A DNA stretch of 35,083 bases from Alphaproteobacteria bacterium (GTDB lineage: Bacteria > Pseudomonadota > Alphaproteobacteria > Rhizobiales > JAKIUO01), in NCBI GenBank assembly GCA_024280895.1, contig JAJRPI010000001.1, positions 1 to 35,083 on the forward strand, written 5' to 3'. The translations under genes and the position numbers were made by a program. The notes below the pieces were generated by a model that saw only the letters and a program-made list of their open reading frames with translations, was not told where the DNA came from and did no database searches. Shown here piece by piece: positions 8,319-15,875 of this stretch; position 1 is the first letter of the stretch, and each line of letters starts with the position of its first letter.

Positions 8319-8402
8319 GTCAATGAAGTTAAGATGTCGGGATTGTTTTAAGCAGCATGTAACTTGCAGCGGCTATCCTGGCTAACATGAAAGAGGTGAT
8401 TT

Positions 8403-8561
8403 ATGGCTAAAGTAGATCCTAAAGCAAAAGTTCCTGAAGGCAAGACCCGCTTCTTGACAACTCGTCAGATGAAGCCAAATGAAAAGGGTTATGTAGGGTA
8501 TGATCTTATCTGGGAACCCTTCCAGAAAGAACAAAAATACCAAACACCAAAAAAACCATAA
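8403..8561 (+). CDS. Small uncharacterised apr-linked protein (52 aa)
   Basis: An ATG with a strong ribosome binding site (AGAGGTG, 8392-8398, four bases before the ATG) opens a 52-codon frame ending TAA. The product begins MAKVDPKAKVPEGKTRFL, has a central GYVGYDLIWEPF stretch and ends in a lysine- and proline-rich tail. It is basic, soluble, without cysteines, signal peptide or membrane segment. I do not know a family for it. It is in the same direction as and between two other apr-linked genes, and the quality of the ribosome binding site argues that it is translated. It could be a small partner of AprBA, but the function is unknown. A 13-bp hairpin follows the stop. Confidence 0.7.
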   Translation: MAKVDPKAKVPEGKTRFLTTRQMKPNEKGYVGYDLIWEPFQKEQKYQTPKKP

Positions 8562-8576
8562 GTAAGCTTGATAAGA

Positions 8577-8612
8577 TGTGGCCACGCGATCTTTTTAGTT
8601 CGTGTGGCCACA
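8577..8612 (+). repeat. Hairpin after the 52-aa gene
   Basis: TGTGGCCAC (8577-8585) pairs with GTGGCCACA (8604-8612); the stem extends inward through a G-T wobble and CGA/TCG to 13 pairs with a ten-base loop containing TTTTT. Each outer arm is itself nearly palindromic (GTGGCCAC). No T-run follows, so it is more likely a processing or stability element, or a dyad binding site, than a terminator. Confidence 0.55.
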
Positions 8613-8658
8613 ATAACTCCTTCGATATCGTCCCGATGGACCTAGTTGCGAATTTGAT

Positions 8659-9171
8659 ATGAGCGAAACGATACAAGACAACAAGTTTGTCGAACTGACC
8701 TTCAAGGTGGTCGATCAAAAAACCGGCCATGTTCTCAGCGAGGTTGAATTTCCGCTGGGCTATGTGCACGGCCATAATGACGTCTTGTTGCCAGCCATCC
8801 TCACCGAGCTGGTAGGCAAGTCCGCAGGCGATATCATTGACGTGCCAATTGATTGCAATAAGATCTATGGCCCCAGAGATGAGTCATTGGTTTTTACTGA
8901 TCGCATTGAGAATGTTCCCAAGGAATTCCATGAAATCGGCGCAACGATTGTCACGCAAAACGAAAAGGGCGAGTCCAAGAATTTTATCGTCACGAGGATG
9001 GATGACAAGTCATTGACGGTGGATGGCAATAACCCGCTTTGCGGCAGAGAAGCCGTTTTCACACTGGAAATATTGACGGTGCGTGAGCCAACCGACGAAG
9101 AATTCGAAGCAGGTGGTGCCATCATTGAACCGCCAGATGTCAAAGGTGCCCACAAGGTACCTGTTCAATAA
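8659..9171 (+). CDS. SlyD-like FKBP-type peptidyl-prolyl isomerase/chaperone
   Basis: The 170-residue protein reads as a SlyD-type FKBP: an N-terminal FKBP half (residues about 9-70, with LGYVHGHNDVLLPAIL and GKSAGDIIDVPI), an inserted flap region (about 75-125), and the returning FKBP strand with DGNNPLCGREAVFTLEI (about 131-147), which matches the DGNHPLAG hallmark of SlyD. The histidine-rich metal-binding tail of E. coli SlyD is absent; the tail ends GAHKVPVQ. No signal peptide, so cytoplasmic. It closes the apr-direction gene run and is followed by an intrinsic terminator, consistent with its being the last gene of that transcript. A plausible job is folding or cofactor insertion for AprBA, by inference. 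The ribosome binding site is poor. Confidence 0.85.
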   Translation: MSETIQDNKFVELTFKVVDQKTGHVLSEVEFPLGYVHGHNDVLLPAILTELVGKSAGDIIDVPIDCNKIYGPRDESLVFTDRIENVPKEFHEIGATIVTQNEKGESKNFIVTRMDDKSLTVDGNNPLCGREAVFTLEILTVREPTDEEFEAGGAIIEPPDVKGAHKVPVQ

Positions 9172-9201
9172 GCTCCCCTTTGAAATTGTCTTAAACCTGT
9201 T

Positions 9202-9231
9202 CTGGCTCCCTTGTGGGGCCAGTTTCGTTTT
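9202..9231 (+). terminator. Intrinsic terminator after the SlyD-like gene
   Basis: CTGGCTCC (9202-9209) pairs with GGGGCCAG (9215-9222), with one G-T wobble and a five-base loop, followed by TTTCGTTTT. This is a standard rho-independent terminator and likely marks the end of the apr-region transcript. Confidence 0.8.
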
Positions 9232-9235
9232 GCCT

Positions 9236-9271
9236 AGAGCGTTTTGAGTTCGAGTGAACGCAAAGTGCTCT
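9236..9271. repeat. 36-bp near-palindrome between convergent genes
   Basis: AGAGC (9236-9240) pairs with GCTCT (9267-9271), then GTTTTG with CAAAGT through two wobble pairs, and the loop holds a further GTTC-GAGT-GAAC hairpin. It lies between the convergent FKBP and ABC exporter genes and can act from either side. The AGAGCGTTTT start resembles short intergenic palindromes common in alphaproteobacteria; copies elsewhere were not seen in this window. Confidence 0.4.
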
Positions 9272-9273
9272 GG

Positions 9274-11112
9274 TCAAACTTCAACTTCTTCGGCAAGGAA
9301 GCCACCGGACTGGCGGCTCCATAGCTGGGCGTAAAGACCTCGCGCTTTAATAAGTTCGTCATGGGTGCCCTGTTCGATAATCGCGCCCTGGTCCATGACG
9401 ACAAGCCGGTCGAGGGAAGAGATGGTCGACAGCCGGTGGGCGATGGCGATGACGGTTTTTCCTTCCATCAAAGCGTAGAGATTTTCCTGAATGGCCGCCT
9501 CGACCTCGCTATCGAGCGCGGAAGTTGCTTCATCCAGCAACAAGATCGGCGCGTCTTTCAGGAACATGCGGGCAATGGCGATGCGTTGGCGTTGACCGCC
9601 CGACAGCTTGACGCCGCGCTCGCCGACCAGCACGTCATAGTCCTTATTGCCCTTCTTGTCCTCTAGTGACGAAATAAATTCATGAGCATTGGCGCGCTTG
9701 GCCGCCGTGATGATCTGTTTGCGGGTTGCCTTGGCAAAGCCATAAGCGATATTGTCGGCGATTGATCGGTGCAGCAGGGACGTATCTTGCGAAACCACAC
9801 CGATTTGCGCTCGCAAGCGATCCTGCTTCAGATTTGCAATGTCCTGACCATCGATGAGAATACGCCCCCCTTCGAGGTCGTAAAGGCGCAGTAAAATATT
9901 CATCAGCGTTGTTTTGCCAGACCCAGAGCGCCCGACAATGCCCACTTTTTCCCCCGGCTTGATCTGCAAGGAAAGCCGTTCAATGACGCCGCTTTTTTTA
10001 CCATAGTGAAATTTGATATTGTCAAAATGGATGCCTCCACTGTGCACATCAAGTTCGCCCGCATCGGGACGATCCTGAACATCGCGTTTTTGCGCAATGG
10101 TTGACATGCTATCGCGGGCAATACCGATATTCTCGAACAGGCCCCACATCTCCCACATGATCCAGTGAGACATGCCAAAAAACTTCAACACCAGCGTGGC
10201 GCTGACGGCAACCGCGCCAACAGTGCCGGCACCTGTTAGCCAAAGCCACAGGGCAATCCAGCTCACAGAAAAAAGCAAAAGCGCATTGATGATTGAAAGG
10301 CAAAGCTCCAGCACAGTGAGATAGCGCAATATCTGATGATTGTCTTTCAGCATGACCTGCATGGCGTCGCGGGCATAAAGCTCTTCTTTGCCAGTGTGGG
10401 CAAACAGTTTGACGGTCATGATATTGGTATAGCTGTCGACGATGCGCCCGGTCAGCAGCGAGCGGCTGTCCGCAAATTTTTTGGATTCAGACGAGAGCTT
10501 TGGCAACAAAACACGCAGCATGATCACATAGCACAAAAGCCAGATGAGAAATGGCAGCACCAGCCAAAGATTGAAGGAGCCCACAAGGATGATAGCGCCA
10601 AGGAAATAGATGCTGACATAGACCAGCACATCCAGCAGTTTGAGAACAATTTCGCGAATGGCGCCAGCTGATTGCATGACCTTGGTGGCGATGCGTCCGG
10701 CAAAATCATCTTGATAAAATGTGTAGCTTTGCCCCAGCAAATAGCGATGTCCAAGCCAACGCGTGATCATTTGCGAATTGGCAAGAACGCTCTGGCGGAC
10801 AATCAGCGAGTGGATAAAACTAAAGGTGGGCACGGCGACCAGAATGATTGCCGCCATGGCGATCAGTTTTCCCTGCTCAAGGGCTAGAAAGGTCTGCTTG
10901 TCAGCATCCGAAAGCCAGTCGACGAGATTGCCGAGAAATCCATAAAGAATGACTTCAAGGATCGATATGATGGCCGACAAGGTCGAGATGACCGCAAAAA
11001 ACGGCCAGATATCCTTGGTGTAATGCCAGCAATAAGCGGCCAGCGTATCTGGCGGTTGACCAGAGGGCTCATTGGGGAAGGGGTCTATGAGTTTTTCAAA
11101 AAACGAGAACAT
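9274..11112 (-). CDS. ABC exporter, fused membrane and ATPase domains
   Basis: The 612-residue protein has an N-terminal ABC type-1 exporter membrane domain (six hydrophobic segments between about residues 35 and 320) and a C-terminal ATPase domain with Walker A GRSGSGKTT (about 392-400), a Q-loop VVSQDTSLL, signature LSGGQRQR, Walker B ILLLDEATSALDS and the switch histidine in AIAHRLST. This is the MsbA/lipid-drug exporter architecture, working as a homodimer in the inner membrane. The substrate cannot be told from sequence. The gene stands alone; a strong hairpin and the interrupted HIT gene lie upstream. It converges on the apr-linked FKBP gene, separated by a terminator. Length and motifs are intact. 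Confidence 0.93.
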   Translation of the reverse strand: MFSFFEKLIDPFPNEPSGQPPDTLAAYCWHYTKDIWPFFAVISTLSAIISILEVILYGFLGNLVDWLSDADKQTFLALEQGKLIAMAAIILVAVPTFSFIHSLIVRQSVLANSQMITRWLGHRYLLGQSYTFYQDDFAGRIATKVMQSAGAIREIVLKLLDVLVYVSIYFLGAIILVGSFNLWLVLPFLIWLLCYVIMLRVLLPKLSSESKKFADSRSLLTGRIVDSYTNIMTVKLFAHTGKEELYARDAMQVMLKDNHQILRYLTVLELCLSIINALLLFSVSWIALWLWLTGAGTVGAVAVSATLVLKFFGMSHWIMWEMWGLFENIGIARDSMSTIAQKRDVQDRPDAGELDVHSGGIHFDNIKFHYGKKSGVIERLSLQIKPGEKVGIVGRSGSGKTTLMNILLRLYDLEGGRILIDGQDIANLKQDRLRAQIGVVSQDTSLLHRSIADNIAYGFAKATRKQIITAAKRANAHEFISSLEDKKGNKDYDVLVGERGVKLSGGQRQRIAIARMFLKDAPILLLDEATSALDSEVEAAIQENLYALMEGKTVIAIAHRLSTISSLDRLVVMDQGAIIEQGTHDELIKARGLYAQLWSRQSGGFLAEEVEV

Positions 11113-11176
11113 CTGCTTTTATACATTCAGGGCGGCTATAGCACAAACATAACGACATATGCGGGGAGGCTGGAAG

Positions 11177-11200
11177 TGGATGATGGGGTGCCATCATCCA
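11177..11200. repeat. 10-bp perfect hairpin overlapping the HIT stop codon
   Basis: TGGATGATGG (11177-11186) pairs perfectly with CCATCATCCA (11191-11200) around GGTG. On the minus strand the stem contains the end of the HIT reading frame (stop at 11194-11196). No T-run follows on the minus strand; on the plus strand TCAAATTTTT follows. It could be a weak terminator or mRNA 3'-end structure between the HIT gene and the ABC exporter. Confidence 0.55.
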
Positions 11201-11607
11201 TCAAATTTTTCAAAATATGCAAGCAGCGTGTCTGACAATATCTTTCTTTTGTCCCGGTCCAGTTCCGCGGTATTCCAGGTCTCTTCGATCCCGTCATTTT
11301 CCCAGCGCGGCCTGACATGCAGATGAAAGTGAAACACTTCTTGTCCGGCGTCTTTCCCATTGGACTGAATGAGGTTGAGACCGGTACATCCGCTTGTCTA
11401 GCGGACCGCTTTGGCCATCCTCACGGCTTCCACCATGATTTGCGAGGCAATGTCAGGCGCCAATCCATAGATATTTTCAATATGTTGTTTGGGGATAATC
11501 AGCGGGTGCCCTTCCAATGACAAGATGGTGATAATATCGTTGGTCTCATTGATGATGAAATCAGCGATCTCGCCCTTGATTATCTTACAAAAAATACAAT
11601 TATCCAT
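11194..11607 (-). pseudogene. HIT-family (histidine triad) nucleotide hydrolase, interrupted by one in-frame TAG
   Basis: Reading on the minus strand from the ATG at 11607, the product starts MDNCIFCKIIKGEIADFI, with the zinc-binding CxxC and the usual N-terminus of HIT proteins, and runs 69 codons to a TAG at 11398-11400. The same frame continues without any frameshift as TSGCTGLNLIQSNGKDAGQ, then the catalytic histidine triad FHFHLHVRPRW, and ends at a TGA at 11194. Ignoring the TAG, the protein has 137 residues, the normal HIT length. CAG or another single-base neighbour of TAG was probably the ancestral codon. TAG serves as a genuine stop in aprM, aprA and the YhhJ-like gene, so recoding of TAG genome-wide is unlikely. 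Without read-through the protein would lack its active site. A recent pseudogene or an assembly error are the main explanations. Confidence 0.85.
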
Positions 11608-11921
11608 AGCTGTTCCACTCTATTGTCTTGTTCCGCAAAATCGCGCGAAGGGATCTTGTAGCGATATTTCAATCGATCTTCCAGAGATTTCCAGCTTGAT
11701 GCGTCCTCGGACGGACTTTTCTTGCCAGTGGTTGAAATGAAGTTTTGTTGATGGCCCAGATGACATGGCCTTCAATGGACTCTCAACAATGGATACCCGT
11801 GAGGCTTGATCCCGCATTGGCCTCTATTTATGACCTGAAATCCCGTAAATTTGTGTATAACAAGGTCAATGAGCGACCGATATTGCGGTTGGTGATCATT
11901 TGACGAAGGATCGTTTGGATA
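11608..11921. other. 314-bp divergent intergenic region, HIT to ETF-QO
   Basis: This region separates two divergent genes and should hold promoters for both. I see no strong promoter pair, no long inverted repeat and no RNA gene. A 50-codon plus-strand frame (11751-11903) and a 65-codon minus-strand frame (11620-11817) are open, but neither has a ribosome binding site or recognisable sequence. Confidence 0.4.
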
Positions 11922-13559
11922 ATGACAAGTCGCGAGAGCATGGCATTTGATATTGTGATCGTCGGCGCTGGGCCGGCGGGACTGTCTGGCGCTATCCAGT
12001 TGAAGCAATTGGCTTTGCAAGAGGGGCGTGACATATCGGTTTGTGTGGTGGAAAAGGGCGCGCAGGTGGGGGCGCATATCTTGTCTGGCGCTGTCCTTGA
12101 AACGCGGGCGCTCGATGAGCTTTTGCCCGATTGGCGCCAACAAAACGCACCGCTCAAGACAAAGGTCAGCAAAGACCAATTTCTTCTATTGTCCAAATCA
12201 CATGCGCTTCCCCTGCCGATTGCCGCATCGATGAAAAATACGGGCAATTATATCATCAGTCTTGGCGCGTTTTGCCGCTGGTTGGCTGTTCAGGCGCAAG
12301 CGCTGGGCGTTGAAATTTACCCAGGTTTTGCCGCAAGCTCGATTGTCTATCATGAGAATGGGGCGGTCAAAGGCATCGTCACGGGTGATATGGGGCGTTT
12401 GCGCGATGGCAGCGAAGGTCCCGGTTTTCAGCAAGGTATGGAGCTGCACGCCAGTTACACTTTTTTTTCTGAGGGCTGTCGCGGCCATCTTGGCAAGCAA
12501 TTGATGGAAAAGTTTGATCTGCGTGCCAATTGCGATCCGCAAACCTATGGCATCGGCCTCAAGGAATTATGGGAGATTAAACCGGAAAATCACAAGCTGG
12601 GGGAGGTTCTGCATACGGTTGGCTGGCCCTTGAAATCAAACACTTATGGCGGCTCCTTCCTTTATCATCAAGAAGACAATCTGCTGTCACTGGGCTTGAT
12701 CGTCGGGCTTGATTACGCCAATCCGCATTTATCACCCTATGACGAGCTGCAACGCTTCAAGACCCACCCCTTCATCAAACCGATTTTGGAAGGGGGGCGG
12801 CGCATCACATATGGCGCGCGCGCTTTGAACGAGGGCGGATTGCAGTCCATTCCCAAGCTGAGCTTTCCCGGCGGCTGCTTGATTGGCTGCGAAGCTGGTT
12901 TCTTGAATGTGGCAAAGATCAAGGGAACTCACACGGCCATGAAGTCGGGCATGCTAGCGGCAAAGGCGGCCTTTGCTGCCATCGCGTCCGATCAGCCCCC
13001 GCTTGAACTGGATCTGCAACAAAGGGTGGAGGGCTCATGGATCTGGGATGAGCTTGAAAAAGCGCGCAATATTCGCCCCGGTTTTGCCAAGGGTGGCTTA
13101 TGGGGTGGTCTCGTCCATGCGGCGCTTGATACTTATATATTGCGTGGCCGCGCGCCGTGGACGCTGCGCCACCATAGCGATCATGAAGCTTTGAAACCAG
13201 CAGTTGACATGCCGCAAATTTCCTATCCCAAAGCAGATGGGGTCATCAGCTTTGACAAGGCGACCAACCTGTCTTTTGCCGCCGTTAGCCACGAAGAGGA
13301 TCAGCCCTGCCATTTGCAGATTAAAGACGAGCAGGCACCGCTCACGGTCAATCTGGCGCGCTATGATGGTCCTGAAGTGCGCTATTGCCCGGCAGGTGTA
13401 TATGAATATGTCGGGGTCGATCAAACGGCTTCGAAAAAATTACTGATCCATGCGCAGAACTGTCTTCATTGCAAGTGCTGTGACATCAAGGATCCGGGGC
13501 AAAACATCAATTGGGTCACACCAAACGGCGGCGAGGGACCAAACTATCCCAATATGTAA
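11922..13559 (+). CDS. Electron transfer flavoprotein:ubiquinone oxidoreductase
   Basis: The 545-residue protein opens with a dinucleotide-binding motif VIVGAGPAGLSGA (about residues 12-24) for FAD, carries the long middle region of the GG-reductase/ETF-QO family with the membrane-associating and quinone-binding parts, and ends with a 4Fe-4S site: CLHCKCCDIKDPGQNINWV, then GGEGPNY at the extreme C-terminus. The family catalyses transfer of electrons from reduced ETF (fed by acyl-CoA and amine dehydrogenases) to ubiquinone on the inner membrane. Length is close to the usual 550. Two ATGs five codons apart are possible starts (11922 and 11940); neither has a strong ribosome binding site. It converges on the ManC gene with only 29 bp between. 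The etfAB genes are not in the window. Confidence 0.95.
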   Translation: MTSRESMAFDIVIVGAGPAGLSGAIQLKQLALQEGRDISVCVVEKGAQVGAHILSGAVLETRALDELLPDWRQQNAPLKTKVSKDQFLLLSKSHALPLPIAASMKNTGNYIISLGAFCRWLAVQAQALGVEIYPGFAASSIVYHENGAVKGIVTGDMGRLRDGSEGPGFQQGMELHASYTFFSEGCRGHLGKQLMEKFDLRANCDPQTYGIGLKELWEIKPENHKLGEVLHTVGWPLKSNTYGGSFLYHQEDNLLSLGLIVGLDYANPHLSPYDELQRFKTHPFIKPILEGGRRITYGARALNEGGLQSIPKLSFPGGCLIGCEAGFLNVAKIKGTHTAMKSGMLAAKAAFAAIASDQPPLELDLQQRVEGSWIWDELEKARNIRPGFAKGGLWGGLVHAALDTYILRGRAPWTLRHHSDHEALKPAVDMPQISYPKADGVISFDKATNLSFAAVSHEEDQPCHLQIKDEQAPLTVNLARYDGPEVRYCPAGVYEYVGVDQTASKKLLIHAQNCLHCKCCDIKDPGQNINWVTPNGGEGPNYPNM

Positions 13560-13588
13560 TCCCGCTCTGATGATGGGTGTTGTGCGCC

Positions 13589-15022
13589 TTAGCTGTCGCT
13601 ACGCCCAAAATCATCTTCATAGCGCTCGATATCATCTTCGCCAAGATAAGAACCGGATTGCACTTCGATCAACATGGCTGGCAGTTTGCCCGGATTGCCA
13701 AGACGGTGAAGGGTGCCAATGGGAATATAGGTGCTTTCATTTTCTGACAATAAAGAGACTTTGTCGCCGACCCGCACTTCTGCTGTGCCGGAGACCACGA
13801 CCCAGTGTTCGGCGCGATGATAATGACTTTGCAAGGAAAGCTGAGCGCCCGGATTGACCATTAGCGCCTTAACCTGAAAGCGGTTGCCTGCACTCAATTG
13901 CTCATACCAGCCCCACGGGCGATAGACGCGCCTGTGTTCCACGGCTTCGCTGCGTCCAGAGGCTTGCAGCTTGTCAACGATGGCTTTGACGTCTTGCGCA
14001 TTATCCTTGTTGGCCAGCAAAATCGCATCCTTGGTGGCGATGGCCAGCACATTGTCGAGGCCAACCAGCGACAGGCAGGTGCCGTGGGCACTTTGGATAA
14101 AACTGTTTTTTGTATTGTGAACGACCACGTCGCCTTTGATGACATTGCCATTTTCGTCTTTGTCCATGACATCCCAGATGGCCGACCAGGCACCAAGATC
14201 GCTCCAGTCGGTTTCAAGGGGTATGCACTTGATTCCACTAGCTTTTTCCATAATGGCATAGTCAAGGGAAATGCTTTCGCACGCGGCGTAGGACTGTTCA
14301 TCAAGGCGCAGAGAATCGAGATCGCTTTGGGCTTTTTCAAGAGCGGCTTGGCAATGGGTGAGGATCTTTGGGGCATGGGTGGCGAAAGCCTCGATCATTG
14401 ATCCGGCACGATACATGAAAATGCCCGCGTTCCAGTAAAAATTTCCAGCCGCCAGATATTGCTCGGCCTTGGCGCGCTCTGGTTTCTCGACAAAGCGTTC
14501 CACATTGAGGGCTGTTTTTGCATCGCCGCTGGTTTCGATATAGCCATATCCGGTTTCGGGAGCCGTTGGCTTGATGCCAAAGGTCACGAGATGCCCTTGG
14601 CTGGCATCTGTAATGCCGGACAATATGGTTTCCTGAAATTTTTCAACATCATTGATGACGTGATCGGATGGTAACAGCAAGATAAGAGCATTTTCATCGG
14701 TTTGCGCGCTTTGCAGGGCAGCGATTAGCGCGGCGGGGGCCGTGTTGCGACCAACCGGCTCAAGAATAATGTCTTTGGGGGTGGTGCCCACCAGCTGCAT
14801 CTGCTCGGCGATGATAAAACGGTGATCATTATTGGCCAGCACTGATGGATCGCTAAAATGCGGGCCGCGCAGGCGCTTGGCTGTTTGCTGCAACAAGCTG
14901 TCTTCGCCAACAAGTTTCAAAAACTGCTTGGGATAGGATTTGCGCGACAATGGCCATAGGCGCGTGCCTGAACCACCCGATAAAATATAGGGATGTATGG
15001 ATCGTTTATTATCAGAACTCAT
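13589..15022 (-). CDS. Mannose-1-phosphate guanylyltransferase / mannose-6-phosphate isomerase
   Basis: The 477-residue bifunctional enzyme has an N-terminal nucleotidyltransferase domain with the signature GGSGTRLWPLSRKSYPKQF (about residues 16-34) and a C-terminal type II phosphomannose isomerase cupin (about 350-470) with RPWGWYEQL, then QSHYHRAEHWVVVSGTAEV holding the metal-binding His/Glu residues. It belongs to the AlgA/ManC/CpsB family, which converts fructose-6-phosphate-derived mannose-6-phosphate towards GDP-mannose for exopolysaccharide or lipopolysaccharide. Phosphomannomutase, also required, is not in the window. Length matches the family. The gene stands alone here, with the GST gene upstream in the same direction about 100 bp away. 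Confidence 0.94.
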   Translation of the reverse strand: MSSDNKRSIHPYILSGGSGTRLWPLSRKSYPKQFLKLVGEDSLLQQTAKRLRGPHFSDPSVLANNDHRFIIAEQMQLVGTTPKDIILEPVGRNTAPAALIAALQSAQTDENALILLLPSDHVINDVEKFQETILSGITDASQGHLVTFGIKPTAPETGYGYIETSGDAKTALNVERFVEKPERAKAEQYLAAGNFYWNAGIFMYRAGSMIEAFATHAPKILTHCQAALEKAQSDLDSLRLDEQSYAACESISLDYAIMEKASGIKCIPLETDWSDLGAWSAIWDVMDKDENGNVIKGDVVVHNTKNSFIQSAHGTCLSLVGLDNVLAIATKDAILLANKDNAQDVKAIVDKLQASGRSEAVEHRRVYRPWGWYEQLSAGNRFQVKALMVNPGAQLSLQSHYHRAEHWVVVSGTAEVRVGDKVSLLSENESTYIPIGTLHRLGNPGKLPAMLIEVQSGSYLGEDDIERYEDDFGRSDS

Positions 15023-15120
15023 TGAATTACCACCACGTTTAGACTGCTTGAAACCATAGCGTCTAAAAACTAATGGAGCGACAATTGGGGGGAAAGATTG
15101 CCAACGGCCTTAACAAATCC

Positions 15121-15747
15121 CTAATGGGTCGCCAGTTGCGCTTTAATGGCTGTTTGCACGCTTGGTCTTTGAAACATCATTTGCCGGTGATCCCTGATAT
15201 TTGGCACCATGTCGGGATCGACGCTATCGGCCTCCAGCCATTGCGCAAAAGTAAACAGGTACGGATCACAAATTGTATATTGTTCGCCCCACACATAGGG
15301 CCCTTTAAACATGGAATTTTCGACGAGCAGGAAGCTCTCCAGCACGACTTGCGGCATTTTACGGTGCAGCTCGGCCTTGGCTTGCGGGTCATCAGCCCAG
15401 CGCTCGGCCCGTTTGCCATGGGCATGGGCGACATGCAGGGTCGAGGCCAGATAGGCGTTGAACTCTTGCACTTTGGCGAATTGAAAAGGGTCATCGAGAG
15501 GCGCAAGATTGGCTTGCGGGTGGGTCTGGGCGATGTAGGAGAGGATGGCAGGGCTTTCGGTGATCAGGCCCTTGTCGCATAAAAGTGCGGGCACCCGGCC
15601 TTTTGGATTAATCGCCAAAAACTCGTTTTTGGTCTGCTCTTGCTGGGAGAAATCCAGTTTTTGCGTTTCATAGTCGGCTCCCGCATCTATGAGCGCGATA
15701 TGAGCGGCCAGGGCACAGGTATGGGGAGCGTAATAGAGTTTCATCAT
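15121..15747 (-). CDS. Glutathione S-transferase family protein
   Basis: The 208-residue protein shows an N-terminal thioredoxin-like domain (MKLYYAPHTCALAAHIAL, about 2-19, with Cys at 11 in the place used by beta-class enzymes), the cis-proline/glutathione-binding strand NPKGRVPALL and ESPAI (about 48-69), and an all-helical C-terminal domain from about 90. This is a typical cytosolic bacterial GST of detoxification or redox type. The substrate is unknown. It is divergent from lutA with a 128-bp gap and co-directional with manC, but a functional link to either is not apparent. The start has two adjacent ATG codons (15745-15747 and 15742-15744). Confidence 0.9.
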   Translation of the reverse strand: MMKLYYAPHTCALAAHIALIDAGADYETQKLDFSQQEQTKNEFLAINPKGRVPALLCDKGLITESPAILSYIAQTHPQANLAPLDDPFQFAKVQEFNAYLASTLHVAHAHGKRAERWADDPQAKAELHRKMPQVVLESFLLVENSMFKGPYVWGEQYTICDPYLFTFAQWLEADSVDPDMVPNIRDHRQMMFQRPSVQTAIKAQLATH

Positions 15748-15875
15748 TTTAGTGTTTATCCTCTGGCTGCATTTTTCTAAAAACCTATAGGGACGTGTAA
15801 TTTTGCCTATAAATCGGTTGTTTGTGAGATGTAGCTCAACTATCGTGCTTGGTATTACAAAAGGAGTTTTATGCC

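Noticed and set aside
11398-11607. The idea that the genome reads TAG as an amino acid
   Set aside because: aprM, aprA and the YhhJ-like permease all end at TAG at the expected family length, so TAG is a functional stop.
11620-11817. 65-codon minus-strand frame upstream of the HIT gene
   Set aside because: No start signal and no recognisable sequence; it overlaps the likely divergent promoter region.
11751-11903. 50-codon plus-strand frame upstream of ETF-QO
   Set aside because: No ribosome binding site and no recognised family, although it is open and has a plausible composition. Left out for lack of support.
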